Positions 18,522-26,721 of a DNA stretch of 46,162 nucleotides are shown one piece after another. Within the stretch, counting starts at the first letter, position 1; the number at the start of each line of letters is the position of its first letter. The position numbers and the translations under genes were made by a program. The notes beneath the pieces are model-generated. The model ran no database searches and was not told the DNA's origin. It saw nothing but the letters and a program-made list of their open reading frames with translations. This DNA is from an uncultured Ferrovum sp. (GTDB taxonomy: Bacteria; Pseudomonadota; Gammaproteobacteria; Burkholderiales; Ferrovaceae), in assembly GCA_903905585.1 (NCBI GenBank), contig CAIVHB010000140.1, forward strand, positions 1-46,162, read 5' to 3'.

Positions 18522-19046
18522 ATGATCACTTCTTCCAGCCCGCGCGCTCAGCGCGGTATGAGCACCGTTGAATCTGCCATCGCAGTTGCTGTTGGCGCTA
18601 TTGGTATGGTTTTGGGAATCGTACTATTAGTGCAATATGCAACTTCTTCCTACACTAGCAGAGATTCTAGAAACGAAACTTCTATGTCTCACGATGCCAT
18701 CATGGCGCGCTTGAAGCCTGTTGGTGAAATCGGCATGTATGACCCTAACGCCCCCCAGCCTATTGCAGCAAAACCCGTTGCTATTGCCGCGGCAGCCCCT
18801 TCTGCGAATAAAGCAGAGGCAACCTTTAAGGGCGTTTGTTCAGCTTGTCATGGTGCAGGGGTAATGGGCGCACCAAAGTTTGGTGACAAAGCCGCTTGGG
18901 GTCCTCGTATCGCTAAGGGTCTCGATGTCCTGTATGTGAGCGCGATCAAGGGTAAAAATGCTATGCCGGCCAAAGGTGGAAACCCGACCTTAGCTGACGA
19001 CGATATTAAAGCCGCTGTTCAATACATGGTGAACGCTGCCAAGTAA
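18522..19046 (+). CDS. Membrane-anchored class I cytochrome c (cytochrome c5 type)
   Basis: 174 aa periplasmic electron carrier. Residues 15-40 form a hydrophobic N-terminal helix. A flexible Ala/Pro-rich linker (about 75-97) leads to a cytochrome c5 domain with haem motif C106-S-A-C109-H110 and a likely axial methionine M148 in GKNAMPAKGG. The N-terminus is unusual. RG-MSTVE before the hydrophobic stretch matches the type IV prepilin or TadE cleavage pattern (Gly, then Glu at +5) rather than an ordinary signal anchor. apaH starts three bases later, perhaps only by compaction. Role: probably delivery of electrons to a terminal oxidase or reductase; the partner is not visible here. Confidence 0.88.
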   Translation: MITSSSPRAQRGMSTVESAIAVAVGAIGMVLGIVLLVQYATSSYTSRDSRNETSMSHDAIMARLKPVGEIGMYDPNAPQPIAAKPVAIAAAAPSANKAEATFKGVCSACHGAGVMGAPKFGDKAAWGPRIAKGLDVLYVSAIKGKNAMPAKGGNPTLADDDIKAAVQYMVNAAK

Positions 19047-19049
19047 GTT

Positions 19050-19856
19050 GTGGTGAGTCGCTATGTGATTGGCGACATACAAGGATGTCTTGAGCCCTTA
19101 CAAAGGCTTCTCGACATCCTCCCTATGGGCTCTGAGGATCAACTCTGGTTTACGGGAGACTTAGTCAATCGGGGCCCTCACTCTTTAGAGGTCCTGCGCT
19201 TAATAAAAGGATTAGGTTCAGGCGTACGCACTATTCTTGGTAACCACGATTTACACCTGCTGTGTGTTGCCGAAGGTTTTGCAAAAACACACAAGGGCGA
19301 TACCCTAGAAACAATCTTAGAAGCAGCAGACCGTGACGAATTACTCACTTGGCTGCGCTCGCAGCCCTTAGCAATTAAAGAAGATGACTATCTAATGGTG
19401 CATGCTGGCGTTTTTCCTAGCTGGTCAGCCGAACAAACCCATCGTCTTGCCAAAGAAGTTCAAGTCTTTCTTAGCAGTCCTCATTACCGAGACTTCTTGG
19501 CTGTGATGTATGGCAACATGCCTGATGCTTGGAATGATGCGCTTAACGGTTTAGACCGCTTGCGCGGCATCATTAATGCCTTAACCCGAATGCGGCTTTG
19601 TAGCCCTGAGGGAATAATGAACTTTTCGCACAAGGGCGAACTTGCTGACGCCCCACCTGGATTGATACCTTGGTTTGAACTACCCAATCGAATCACTGCA
19701 AACAATACCGTAATCTTTGGTCATTGGTCTGCAATGGGTTTAGTGCTAAAACCCAACTTGATCGGCGTAGATACTGGTTGCTTATGGGGCCGCACGCTCA
19801 CTGCGGTTCGCCTGGAGGATCGCACGGTTTTTTCAGTTCCCTGTTCCGCGAAATAG
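19050..19856 (+). CDS. apaH: Symmetrical bis(5'-nucleosyl)-tetraphosphatase
   Basis: Hydrolyses Ap4A symmetrically to two ADP. 268 aa from GTG at 19050 (GTG 19053 is equally possible). Metallophosphatase motifs are in order: GDIQGC (8-13), GDLVNRGP (36-43), GNHDLHLL (64-71), HAG (118-120) and FGHWSAMG near the C-terminus. Three bases after the cytochrome gene and convergent with the tRNA-Arg gene, with only 15 bases between them. Confidence 0.95.
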   Translation: MVSRYVIGDIQGCLEPLQRLLDILPMGSEDQLWFTGDLVNRGPHSLEVLRLIKGLGSGVRTILGNHDLHLLCVAEGFAKTHKGDTLETILEAADRDELLTWLRSQPLAIKEDDYLMVHAGVFPSWSAEQTHRLAKEVQVFLSSPHYRDFLAVMYGNMPDAWNDALNGLDRLRGIINALTRMRLCSPEGIMNFSHKGELADAPPGLIPWFELPNRITANNTVIFGHWSAMGLVLKPNLIGVDTGCLWGRTLTAVRLEDRTVFSVPCSAK

Positions 19857-19871
19857 ACCCCTTAGTTGAAC

Positions 19872-19948
19872 TGGCGCGCCCGAGACGATTCGAACGTCCG
19901 ACCTTCGCCTTCGGAGGGCGACACTCTATCCAGCTGAGCTACGGGCGC
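19872..19948 (-). tRNA. tRNA-Arg, anticodon CCG (reads CGG)
   Basis: 77 bases including an encoded CCA. All arms pair: acceptor GCGCCCG/CGGGCGC, D stem GCTC/GAGT, anticodon stem TCGCC/GGCGA with loop CTCCGAA, variable AGGTC, T stem GGACG/CGTCT with loop TTCGAAT, discriminator G. The anticodon CCG gives arginine. It follows tpx on the same strand after 80 bases. Confidence 0.96.
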
Positions 19949-20028
19949 GTAAGGCCGCAGTATAACTTAACCTACCTGTACTCTGTGGTTGATACACGCC
20001 TGGGTTCTTCGAAAAGATTGGGGAGCGC

Positions 20029-20529
20029 TTAAGCCAAGGCTTTAAGAGCTGCCTCGTAGTTAGGCTCATGCGCGATTTCGCCTACCAACTCTGCGTGCAA
20101 GACTTTATTGTGCTCATCCAGCACCACCACTGCCCGAGCAGTCAGCCCCCGTAAAACACCATCGGCAATATCCACCCCATAGGCATGGTGGAAATCACGA
20201 CCGCGGAAGGTTGAGAGCGGTACTACATTCTCTAGTCCCTCAGTAGTGCAAAAGCGTCCCATTGCAAAGGGGAGATCTGCGGCCACAACGAGCACTACAG
20301 TATTGTGCATTTTTCCTGCTTGCTCATTGAATTTTCGAGTAGAAGTTGCGCAGGTAGGGGTATCGAGGCTAGGCACGATGTTCAATACTTTGCGCTTACC
20401 AGCATAACTAGCCAAAGAGACTGTGGCCAACTCTTTGTTTGTTAAAGCGAAGTCAGGGGCAATGGTGCCTAACGCAGGAAGCGTTCCACAAACAGAAATA
20501 GGGTTACCACTTAGTGTAACAGTGCTCAT
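20029..20529 (-). CDS. tpx: Thiol peroxidase (atypical 2-Cys peroxiredoxin)
   Basis: Reduces hydroperoxides with thioredoxin as electron donor. 166 aa. The peroxidatic C60 lies in [10 protein letters not shown] and the resolving C94 in GRFCTTEG, the Tpx arrangement. An extra cysteine C14 is close to the N-terminus. AGGAG precedes the ATG. The 112-base spacer to the divergent glycosyltransferase gene contains a 9-base inverted repeat that could be a regulator site. Tpx is usually in the periplasm or cytoplasm; no signal peptide is seen, so cytoplasm is likely. Confidence 0.96.
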   Translation of the reverse strand: MSTVTLSGNPISVCGTLPALGTIAPDFALTNKELATVSLASYAGKRKVLNIVPSLDTPTCATSTRKFNEQAGKMHNTVVLVVAADLPFAMGRFCTTEGLENVVPLSTFRGRDFHHAYGVDIADGVLRGLTARAVVVLDEHNKVLHAELVGEIAHEPNYEAALKALA

Positions 20530-20560
20530 TCTTAACGCTCCTAGTAAAAATTGTCATTCT

Positions 20561-20600
20561 TTTAGAGAGATCTTCAAGCCCAATATTCTAGCTCTCTAAA
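20561..20600. repeat. Inverted repeat in the tpx/glycosyltransferase spacer
   Basis: TTTAGAGAG (20561-20569) and CTCTCTAAA (20592-20600) are perfect 9-base inverted arms with 22 bases between them. They sit 32-71 bases upstream of tpx, where a peroxide-responsive or other regulator could bind; the two half-sites are about three helical turns apart. No T-run follows, so a terminator is unlikely. Confidence 0.4.
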
Positions 20601-20677
20601 GGCATGATGAGCGACTGTCATTTATTATTAATATTATCGTAATGATGCCGCGAAGAAATCCTTGTCAAACTACTACT

Positions 20678-21889
20678 ATGTCTCATGAAGTATCTATTCT
20701 CGACCGAACCGCAGCGGCACTTCCGCGCTTACGGATTTGCGTGGTCACTGAAACCTATCCCCCTGAAGTAAATGGGGTAGCGCTCACGCTCGAACGTTGT
20801 GTTGAAGCGATGCGTAGCCGTGGCCATCACGTAGTTGTGGTTCGTCCACGTCAGGTAGGGGCAGAAGGTCGCCCAGACGAATTCATCACATCGGGTTTGC
20901 CCATACCTGGCTACCCAGGCTTAAAAATGGGCTTACCTGCCAAAAGCAAGCTTCGTCAACATTGGCAGAGTTGGCGGCCCGATTTAGTTCACGTCATTAC
21001 AGAAGGACCTCTAGGATGGTCTGCGCTGAGTGTTGCTGAATCGATGCATATTCCAGTAGTTGCTGATTTTCACACCAATTTTCATAGCTATGGCCGCCAC
21101 TATGGTTGGGGCATGTTTTCTCAAGTTATTTATAGTTATCTCAGATATTTTCATAACCGCGCTCAGCTCACTCTTGTCCCAACCCGCGGAATGCGGGAAC
21201 GTCTTATCGCAGATGGATTTAAACGTCTAGAAGTTGTTGCCCGGGGAGTTGATACCCTTCTATTCCACCCAAAACGCAGAGACGCCGAACTAAGACTGAA
21301 ATGGGGCTTAGGTCCTGAAGACTTGGCAGTTCTTTATGTGGGGCGTTTAGCGGCTGAAAAAAATCTGCCTGTTGTCCTGCTTGCATTTGACGCCATTCAA
21401 AAGGTTGAACCCCGCGCCAAACTGGTACTTGTAGGCGACGGGCCCGCTAGAGCCACCCTAGAAACCGAGAAACCTCACTACATTTTTGCTGGAATTCGGC
21501 GAGGTGAAGATTTGGCTACTCACTATGCTTCTGCTGATATTTTCCTTTTCCCCAGTCTCACTGAAACTTTTGGAAATGTAACTTTAGAGGCAATGGCGAG
21601 CGGCCTAGCTGTAGTCGCCTATGACTATGCTGCCGCTGCAGAGCACATCACCGATCGTGAATCAGGACTCCTAGTTCCTTACGATGATACTCACAGTTTT
21701 ATCCAAGCTGCTCAAATCTTGGTTCAATCAGCCAATCTGAGAGGCCGCGTGCGCGCTGGTGCAGTGTTGAGCTGTGAACCCTTAGGCTGGGAGCAAGTGT
21801 TGGATGATATGGAGCGAGCGCTCATTAAAACTGTCCATGCAGAGACTCAAGCGATTCTTCCTGCTATCGCTGCACCTCGCTCACTTTAA
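20678..21889 (+). CDS. GT4-family glycosyltransferase (alpha-mannosyl/glucosyltransferase-like)
   Basis: GT-B fold retaining glycosyltransferase, 403 aa from the ATG at 20678. An earlier ATG at 20642 would add 12 residues; neither has a clear ribosome site. The N-terminal domain starts with LRICVVTETYPPEVNGVALT, followed by HTNFHSYGRHYGWGMFS. The C-terminal domain has VLYVGRLAAEKNLPVVLLAF and the EX7E catalytic motif in SLTETFGNVTLEAMASG. This subgroup includes mannosyltransferases acting on phosphatidylinositol-type or lipid-linked acceptors and plant sulfolipid synthase-like enzymes. With the PlsC gene nearby, a membrane-lipid role is a reasonable guess but unproven. Confidence 0.85.
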   Translation: MSHEVSILDRTAAALPRLRICVVTETYPPEVNGVALTLERCVEAMRSRGHHVVVVRPRQVGAEGRPDEFITSGLPIPGYPGLKMGLPAKSKLRQHWQSWRPDLVHVITEGPLGWSALSVAESMHIPVVADFHTNFHSYGRHYGWGMFSQVIYSYLRYFHNRAQLTLVPTRGMRERLIADGFKRLEVVARGVDTLLFHPKRRDAELRLKWGLGPEDLAVLYVGRLAAEKNLPVVLLAFDAIQKVEPRAKLVLVGDGPARATLETEKPHYIFAGIRRGEDLATHYASADIFLFPSLTETFGNVTLEAMASGLAVVAYDYAAAAEHITDRESGLLVPYDDTHSFIQAAQILVQSANLRGRVRAGAVLSCEPLGWEQVLDDMERALIKTVHAETQAILPAIAAPRSL

Positions 21890-21934
21890 ACTCGCTATCC
21901 CTAGAAATCCTGCTCGGGCGATAGTTGAAGCTCT

Positions 21935-21943
21935 TGCTATACT
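21935..21943 (+). promoter_or_regulatory. Probable extended -10 promoter of the PfkB kinase gene
   Basis: TGCTATACT is a good extended -10 element 35-43 bases before the kinase ATG. It gives a leader of about 28 bases from a start near 21950. No strong -35 is needed for this promoter type. Confidence 0.45.
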
Positions 21944-21977
21944 CTTTAAATAATTTTCCCCCTCCCCGTGTGATGAC

Positions 21978-22913
21978 ATGCAAACCTTGCTCTGCGGTTC
22001 CCTTGCTTACGACACCATTATGGTGTTTCCCGATCGTTTCAAAAACCATATCCTGCCCGAAAAAATACATATGTTATCTGTTGCATTTCTTGTTCCAGAT
22101 ATGCGTAGGGAATGGGGTGGGACTGCAGGAAATATTGCCTACAACCTTAAACTCTTAGGTGGCGACCCAATGATCATGGCAACCGTTGGAGAGGACTTTG
22201 GACCCTACGCTACGCGTCTAGATCATTTGCAGATTTCTCGCCAATATATTCGTCAAATTCCCGAGACCTTTACTGCTCAAGCTTTTATTACGACAGATCT
22301 CGATGATAACCAGATCACCGCCTTCCATCCTGGTGCGATGAATTTTAGCCATTTGAATCACGTCTCAGATGCAGCCGGAACGCGATATGGAATTATTGCA
22401 CCGGATGGTCGCGATGGTATGTTGCAACATGCCCAAGAGTTTTTGCAGGCTGGCATTCCTTATTTGTTTGATCCCGGTCAGGGCCTACCTATGCTCTCAG
22501 GCGAAGAAATCTTGAACTTTCTTAATGGAGCCAGTTATTTTGCTGTAAACGACTATGAAGCCGAACTTCTCGTTGAAAAAACGAAAAAAAGTCTCTCTGA
22601 GCTAGCCAGTCATGTTGAAGCTGCGATTGTTACCCGAGGTGCTGAGGGTTCGACTATTTTTACTGAAGGCACCGAGATTGCTATTCCTCCCGTTGCACCT
22701 GAAGCGATTGTAGATCCAACCGGTTGTGGTGATGCTTATCGCGCAGGATTATTGTTTGGGCTTTCTCAAGGATGGTCATGGGCAAAAACCGGACGCTTGG
22801 CCTCACTCATGGGATCCATCAAAATCGCTTCTCGTGGCGGACAAAATCACACCCCCAGTCGTGCTCAGTTAGAACAAAAATTCAAAGCAGCTTTTGGCGA
22901 ATCTCTTTTTTGA
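21978..22913 (+). CDS. PfkB-family sugar/nucleoside kinase
   Basis: Ribokinase-fold kinase of 311 aa. WGGTAGNIAYNLKLLGG near residues 46-62 is the family's first signature. VDPTGCGDAYRAGLLFGL near 238-255 is the second, with the catalytic Asp in the GCGD anion-hole turn (usually GAGD). DDNQITAFHPGAMNF suggests the adenosine-kinase-like branch seen in betaproteobacteria, but the substrate cannot be set from sequence. The plsC-type gene follows after 15 bases, so the two are probably one transcript. Confidence 0.85.
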   Translation: MQTLLCGSLAYDTIMVFPDRFKNHILPEKIHMLSVAFLVPDMRREWGGTAGNIAYNLKLLGGDPMIMATVGEDFGPYATRLDHLQISRQYIRQIPETFTAQAFITTDLDDNQITAFHPGAMNFSHLNHVSDAAGTRYGIIAPDGRDGMLQHAQEFLQAGIPYLFDPGQGLPMLSGEEILNFLNGASYFAVNDYEAELLVEKTKKSLSELASHVEAAIVTRGAEGSTIFTEGTEIAIPPVAPEAIVDPTGCGDAYRAGLLFGLSQGWSWAKTGRLASLMGSIKIASRGGQNHTPSRAQLEQKFKAAFGESLF

Positions 22914-22928
22914 TTCTTTTGGGGCGAG

Positions 22929-23768
22929 ATGAATACCGCGTTCCCTAAAAGACAGCATCGCGATCGCGCGGCAAGCTGGAAGGTAGGATTAAGGTTGGTC
23001 TTTTGCATGCTTTGGATTGCGATGGGCCTATGTATGTGCCTGTTTTTATTTCCCTGTCTTGGATCATCTCGCCGCAGCCAGGCCAGCAGTTACTGGGCAC
23101 GCTGGTTTATTTGGTGTATGGGTATCAAGGTCGGTGTTCAAGGCACTTGGCCTCGTTCACCTGGTCGCTATATGTTGGTTTCTAACCACATTTCTTGGCT
23201 CGACATCTTTATCATTTTGGGTGTTCGTCCCGTGCGCTTTGTTTCAAAGGCTGAAGTAAAAAATTGGCCTATAGCAGGGTATTTTGCGCGCTGCGCAGGA
23301 ACGCTGTTCATCAATAGAACCCGTAAACGCGATACCGTTCATATTGGCGCTGAAATGCTGGCTGTCATGGAGGCTGGTGAAGTGATTGGCATTTTCCCTG
23401 AAGGGACAACCAGTGATGGGTCCGTGCTCTTGCCCTTTTTTAGCCCGCTTCTGCAACCGGCCGTCAACAGCGAGGCACAAATTGTTCCTGCCGCTCTCAG
23501 TTATCGAGATGTAACGGGACACCGCGACATGGCCATACCGTATATCGGTGAGCAAACATTTCTGGAATCTCTGCTAATCTCGATGCGCCGCAACGCCCTA
23601 AACGTTACGGTAAGCTTTGGTGAACCCATTCAAACCGATCGGGCTCATCGTCGCGAAATCACGCGTCAAGTTGAGGCGACTGTGGCTCATTTACTCGGCG
23701 TCGCTGTGGATGGTTCATGGCGTGCCCCCGGCCAAGAACATGCAGCGATGCCCCACTCCTCTTCTTGA
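22929..23768 (+). CDS. 1-acyl-glycerol-3-phosphate acyltransferase family protein
   Basis: PlsC-type lysophospholipid acyltransferase, 279 aa. A hydrophobic segment (LRLVFCMLWIAMGLCMCLFL, about residues 21-40) anchors it to the inner membrane. The NHX4D catalytic motif is NHISWLD near residues 87-93, and the acceptor-binding motif is FPEGTTSDG near 158-166. It probably acylates a lysophospholipid or ornithine-lipid type acceptor. A strong GGGGCGAG ribosome site precedes the ATG. Convergent with the small zinc-finger-like gene. Confidence 0.88.
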   Translation: MNTAFPKRQHRDRAASWKVGLRLVFCMLWIAMGLCMCLFLFPCLGSSRRSQASSYWARWFIWCMGIKVGVQGTWPRSPGRYMLVSNHISWLDIFIILGVRPVRFVSKAEVKNWPIAGYFARCAGTLFINRTRKRDTVHIGAEMLAVMEAGEVIGIFPEGTTSDGSVLLPFFSPLLQPAVNSEAQIVPAALSYRDVTGHRDMAIPYIGEQTFLESLLISMRRNALNVTVSFGEPIQTDRAHRREITRQVEATVAHLLGVAVDGSWRAPGQEHAAMPHSSS

Positions 23769-23773
23769 ATGAC

Positions 23774-23995
23774 TTAGTCCGCCTCGTCAACTCCACCCAA
23801 AACAATCTTAGCCTGCTGCCCAATGAGCATTGCTTTATGAAGCTCTACCTCACGCTCAATACGGTAGGAGCAATGGGGTTCATGGTTCTCTAACAAACCG
23901 TTGATGACCAAGGTATTAAGCTTGCAATGCTTGCAGCGATAGCTGTGCATTGCCCCATCTTCTTCCTGTGGGTAATCAATGTAGTAATCAGGCAT
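23774..23995 (-). CDS. Small zinc-finger-like protein of unknown function
   Basis: 73 aa, not recognised as a named family. C21-x2-C24 and H38-x2-H41-C42 are spaced like metal ligands, in SYRCKHCKLNT and NHEPHCSY. The C-terminal third is a probable helix followed by an acidic end (VDEAD). Codon use and lack of an overlapping larger gene support it as real. The ribosome site is weak. Convergent with the acyltransferase gene (5-base gap). Possible roles are an RNA- or protein-binding adaptor; nothing more can be said. Confidence 0.6.
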   Translation of the reverse strand: MPDYYIDYPQEEDGAMHSYRCKHCKLNTLVINGLLENHEPHCSYRIEREVELHKAMLIGQQAKIVLGGVDEAD

Positions 23996-24179
23996 TTTTT
24001 ATTCATCCAAGTAATTTGTTCAAATAAGCTTGACTTTTTTATCTTTTCCGCTTAATTTTCTCTTAAAAATGAAACAAGGTATCAAATTCATGAAGTTAAG
24101 AGGCTTTTCGTGAATCTATATTAAAAAAACGCAATTCATTGTTGTTGCACATGCAATATTAAGCTTCCCGGGGAGAAAA
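23996..24179. other. AT-rich intergenic spacer with probable divergent promoters
   Basis: 184 bases without a supportable gene, much richer in A+T than its surroundings. It separates the divergent zinc-finger-like and HTH genes. It contains a promoter-like pair at 24030-24057 and an interrupted palindrome TTGCA-CA-TGCAA (24145-24156) 24 bases before the HTH start codon. The latter could be an autoregulatory site. Confidence 0.5.
24030..24057 (+). promoter_or_regulatory. Possible sigma-70 promoter upstream of the HTH gene
   Basis: TTGACT (24030-24035), a spacer of 16 bases, then TTAATT (24052-24057). The -35 is near consensus and the -10 is poor. The start would lie about 115 bases before the HTH gene, giving a long AT-rich leader. 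Confidence 0.3.
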
Positions 24180-24416
24180 ATGGACGGCCACGATCAAGCT
24201 CTTAATGATTCATATTCATCCGAGGAAACCCTGCAACACTTGCGAATTGCGGCAGGTTTAGACATCCCAACCTTAGCACGTAGAGCCTGTCTTTCCGTGG
24301 CTCAAATTCAGCAGCTAGAGTGCGGCCAATCAAGCTCTTTCTATAGTGACGCAATCCGGACTCAAGCATCCCGCCGGGTAAGGGCAATACTCAAGTCTAT
24401 TGCACAGCCTCACTAA
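24180..24416 (+). CDS. Small HTH (XRE/RodZ-like) DNA-binding protein
   Basis: 78 aa. Residues 16-50 read as a helix-turn-helix of the XRE type: ETLQHLRIAAGLDIPTLARR then LSVAQIQQLECG, the pattern found in Cro/CI and RodZ N-termini. No other domain and no membrane segment is present. GGGGAG just before the ATG is a strong ribosome site. It stands alone, convergent with the cyclase gene (5-base gap) and preceded by an AT-rich spacer. A local regulator of the neighbouring signalling genes is possible but unproven. Confidence 0.7.
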   Translation: MDGHDQALNDSYSSEETLQHLRIAAGLDIPTLARRACLSVAQIQQLECGQSSSFYSDAIRTQASRRVRAILKSIAQPH

Positions 24417-24421
24417 GCACC

Positions 24422-26719
24422 TTATTTAGACTTCATCACAAAAACACCTTCCCAATCTTTAGGGGGATCAAGTTTGAGTTTTTCGCAACGGGCAATATAG
24501 GTTCGACTCAGTTCGTCGCCTTGATGTGCTTTGAGCGACTCGTTAAAACATTTGATCGCACGATCCCAATTTCCCTCTCGATACTCTCCCAGCCCGCCGC
24601 GGAAGGCCGTCAACATATCCATTAACACACTGGCAGGAATATCCTGACGGTGATCAAGAATTTCAAAAACCGTGACCGGCTTGGTTTTTCCTTTCACGAT
24701 CAGCTTGTCAGCTTCGCGAACACGATAAGATCCCTTCAAGCGACTATAGGTGGATTCTGAAATGAGTAGCTTTGCAGAGTATTCCTTACAAGCGCCCTCC
24801 AGTCGCGCGGCCAAATTCACTCCATCACCAATCACGGTGTAATCCATTCGTTTTGGTGATCCAATGTTTCCTGACACCACGTGGTCGGTATTTATGCCGA
24901 TACCCATTTCTACCGACGGCAAACCTTGGCTATTTCTATGGCCATTCCAAAGGCTGAGCTCAGTCAGCATATTGATAGAAGCTCGAACAGCCCGGTCCTC
25001 ATCATCGCCATGACCTACGGGCAGGCCGAAGGCCGCCATAATGGCGTCACCGATGAATTTATCGAGCATTCCACCTTCTTTGGTGATGCAGTCCACCATG
25101 AGCGTAAAATACTCATTGAGAAGCGCTACGGTGCCATGAGCACCCAAGGCCTCTGTAAGGGTTGTAAAGCTTCGCACATCCGTGAAAACGATTGTAGCCT
25201 CTATGCTCTGTCCACCCAGCGCATCTTGCCCACCTGATAGCAGTTGATCCGCAAGGCCGGGGTCCATATAGCGTGACATCGTGGCACGCATCCTTTTTTC
25301 TCCACTGATATCTTCCATCATGACCATAGCGCCCATTTTTTTCTTTTCCTCTCCAACCAGAGGAGAGACAGAAACGTTGGCTGATATGGTCTCCCCACGG
25401 AATTCTAAGGTGGCATCCATCGCAACTTCTTGATCGCCCGCATTCTCAACGCGCTTAATACGCTCACTTAACCACTCGTTGGGGCCACCAAAAAAATCCT
25501 CAAACTTGTGCTTCAGAATATCGTCTGCTTTTCTGAGCTTCATGATGCGTGCACCCGCAAGATTACAGGTAGCAATGAGGCCTTCATCATCGATGGTAAT
25601 CACGCCATTGCTCATACTTTCTAATATGCTTTGATTGTAATTTCGCATATTCGTGACATCGGCAAAAAGCTTCGCGTTTTCTAAACCGATCGCAATTTGC
25701 GCGGTAAATGCACGTAAGCGTTGTTCATCTTCTTGCGTAAATGGCCCGCCGCGTTTATTCAATACTTGGGTGACCCCTATAATGCGTCCGGTTTTATTCA
25801 AAACAGGGACGCACAGTATGGAACGCGTAAAAAAGCCTGTCTGACGATCAAAACCCGGATTGAATCTCAGATCAGCATAGGCATGAGGAATGTTGATCGA
25901 CTTGCCGCTTGTAAATACTGCACCAGCGATACCAAGGTGGTTGGGAAAGCGAATCACATTCGCCCCTAGTCCCTCTCCAACTTGCGACCACAACTCATTA
26001 CGCTTTTCGTCATTTAAAAATAGGGTGGAACGCTCTGCAGCGAGCATATCCTGTGCCTCACCCATTACCTTTTTAAGCAAAGATGAGAGATCCAAATCGG
26101 AGGTCATATCCGAGACGATTTCAAGGAAATGCCGCTCTAAATCTCTCGCAGCCCTTGCTTGCTCGAGGGAAAGAGCCCCGTCCAAAATAGTTGAAGCGCT
26201 TTCGATGAGTTGGTTAGCAATCTCGATATCACGCGCATCAAAATCGCCTTCAAGCTTGTTCAAGCATTGCACAACACCAACCAATTTGCCACGAATTGTC
26301 CGGAACGGCAGCGCCATAATAGATTTAGTGTGATACCCCGTTTGATCATCTATTCGTTGATTAAACCTCGGATCATCGTAGGCATTCTTAATAATTTCAG
26401 ACTCACCTGAATTAAATACTGCCCCTGCAATGCCCACTGTAGTAAGCCGAATTTCATTTGTTACTCCCCCCTGAGCATAGCGCGCGAAAAGTTCATCTGT
26501 TGAGGCATCTTTCATGAGTAAGGTAGAACGGTCTGCTTTCACAGCATGGCTCACTTCAGCAACAAATATTTCGATCATGGCATCCAGCGAATCGCAACTG
26601 GATAATCTTTGTATGAGTTGCAACAACTCCGCAGGAGAAGCTAAATGAGCGGGGGTTCTTTTTGCAGACTTCTTACCTTCACTCTTTTTAAGAAGACTTT
26701 CAGAAGCGGCTTTAACCAT
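24422..26719 (-). CDS. Class III adenylate/guanylate cyclase with two GAF domains and a PAS domain
   Basis: 765 aa cytoplasmic cyclase. Order: GAF1 (about 43-185), GAF2 (about 208-350), PAS (about 362-480), catalytic domain (about 503-690), then a short TPR-like tail (about 700-745). Catalytic residues are present: metal-binding D514 and D558, N635 and R639 for the transition state, and K554 with D626 (MDYTVIG) in the positions that favour ATP. So cAMP is the likely product. Both GAF domains carry the NKx4Fx3D motif (N154..F160..D164; N321..F327..D331-E332), known from cyclic-nucleotide-binding GAFs. The same layout occurs in Anabaena CyaB1/CyaB2. Last gene of a tight operon, two bases after the coiled-coil gene. 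Confidence 0.93.
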   Translation of the reverse strand: MVKAASESLLKKSEGKKSAKRTPAHLASPAELLQLIQRLSSCDSLDAMIEIFVAEVSHAVKADRSTLLMKDASTDELFARYAQGGVTNEIRLTTVGIAGAVFNSGESEIIKNAYDDPRFNQRIDDQTGYHTKSIMALPFRTIRGKLVGVVQCLNKLEGDFDARDIEIANQLIESASTILDGALSLEQARAARDLERHFLEIVSDMTSDLDLSSLLKKVMGEAQDMLAAERSTLFLNDEKRNELWSQVGEGLGANVIRFPNHLGIAGAVFTSGKSINIPHAYADLRFNPGFDRQTGFFTRSILCVPVLNKTGRIIGVTQVLNKRGGPFTQEDEQRLRAFTAQIAIGLENAKLFADVTNMRNYNQSILESMSNGVITIDDEGLIATCNLAGARIMKLRKADDILKHKFEDFFGGPNEWLSERIKRVENAGDQEVAMDATLEFRGETISANVSVSPLVGEEKKKMGAMVMMEDISGEKRMRATMSRYMDPGLADQLLSGGQDALGGQSIEATIVFTDVRSFTTLTEALGAHGTVALLNEYFTLMVDCITKEGGMLDKFIGDAIMAAFGLPVGHGDDEDRAVRASINMLTELSLWNGHRNSQGLPSVEMGIGINTDHVVSGNIGSPKRMDYTVIGDGVNLAARLEGACKEYSAKLLISESTYSRLKGSYRVREADKLIVKGKTKPVTVFEILDHRQDIPASVLMDMLTAFRGGLGEYREGNWDRAIKCFNESLKAHQGDELSRTYIARCEKLKLDPPKDWEGVFVMKSK

Positions 26720-26721
26720 TT

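Noticed and set aside
20029-20641. Intrinsic terminators after tpx or before the glycosyltransferase
   Set aside because: No GC-rich stem followed by a T-run was found.
23003-23259. Two plus-strand frames inside the acyltransferase gene
   Set aside because: They overlap in other frames a protein with intact NHX4D and FPEG motifs.
24069-24113. Possible 14-residue peptide in the AT-rich spacer
   Set aside because: No ribosome site, very short and no support beyond an ATG and a stop.
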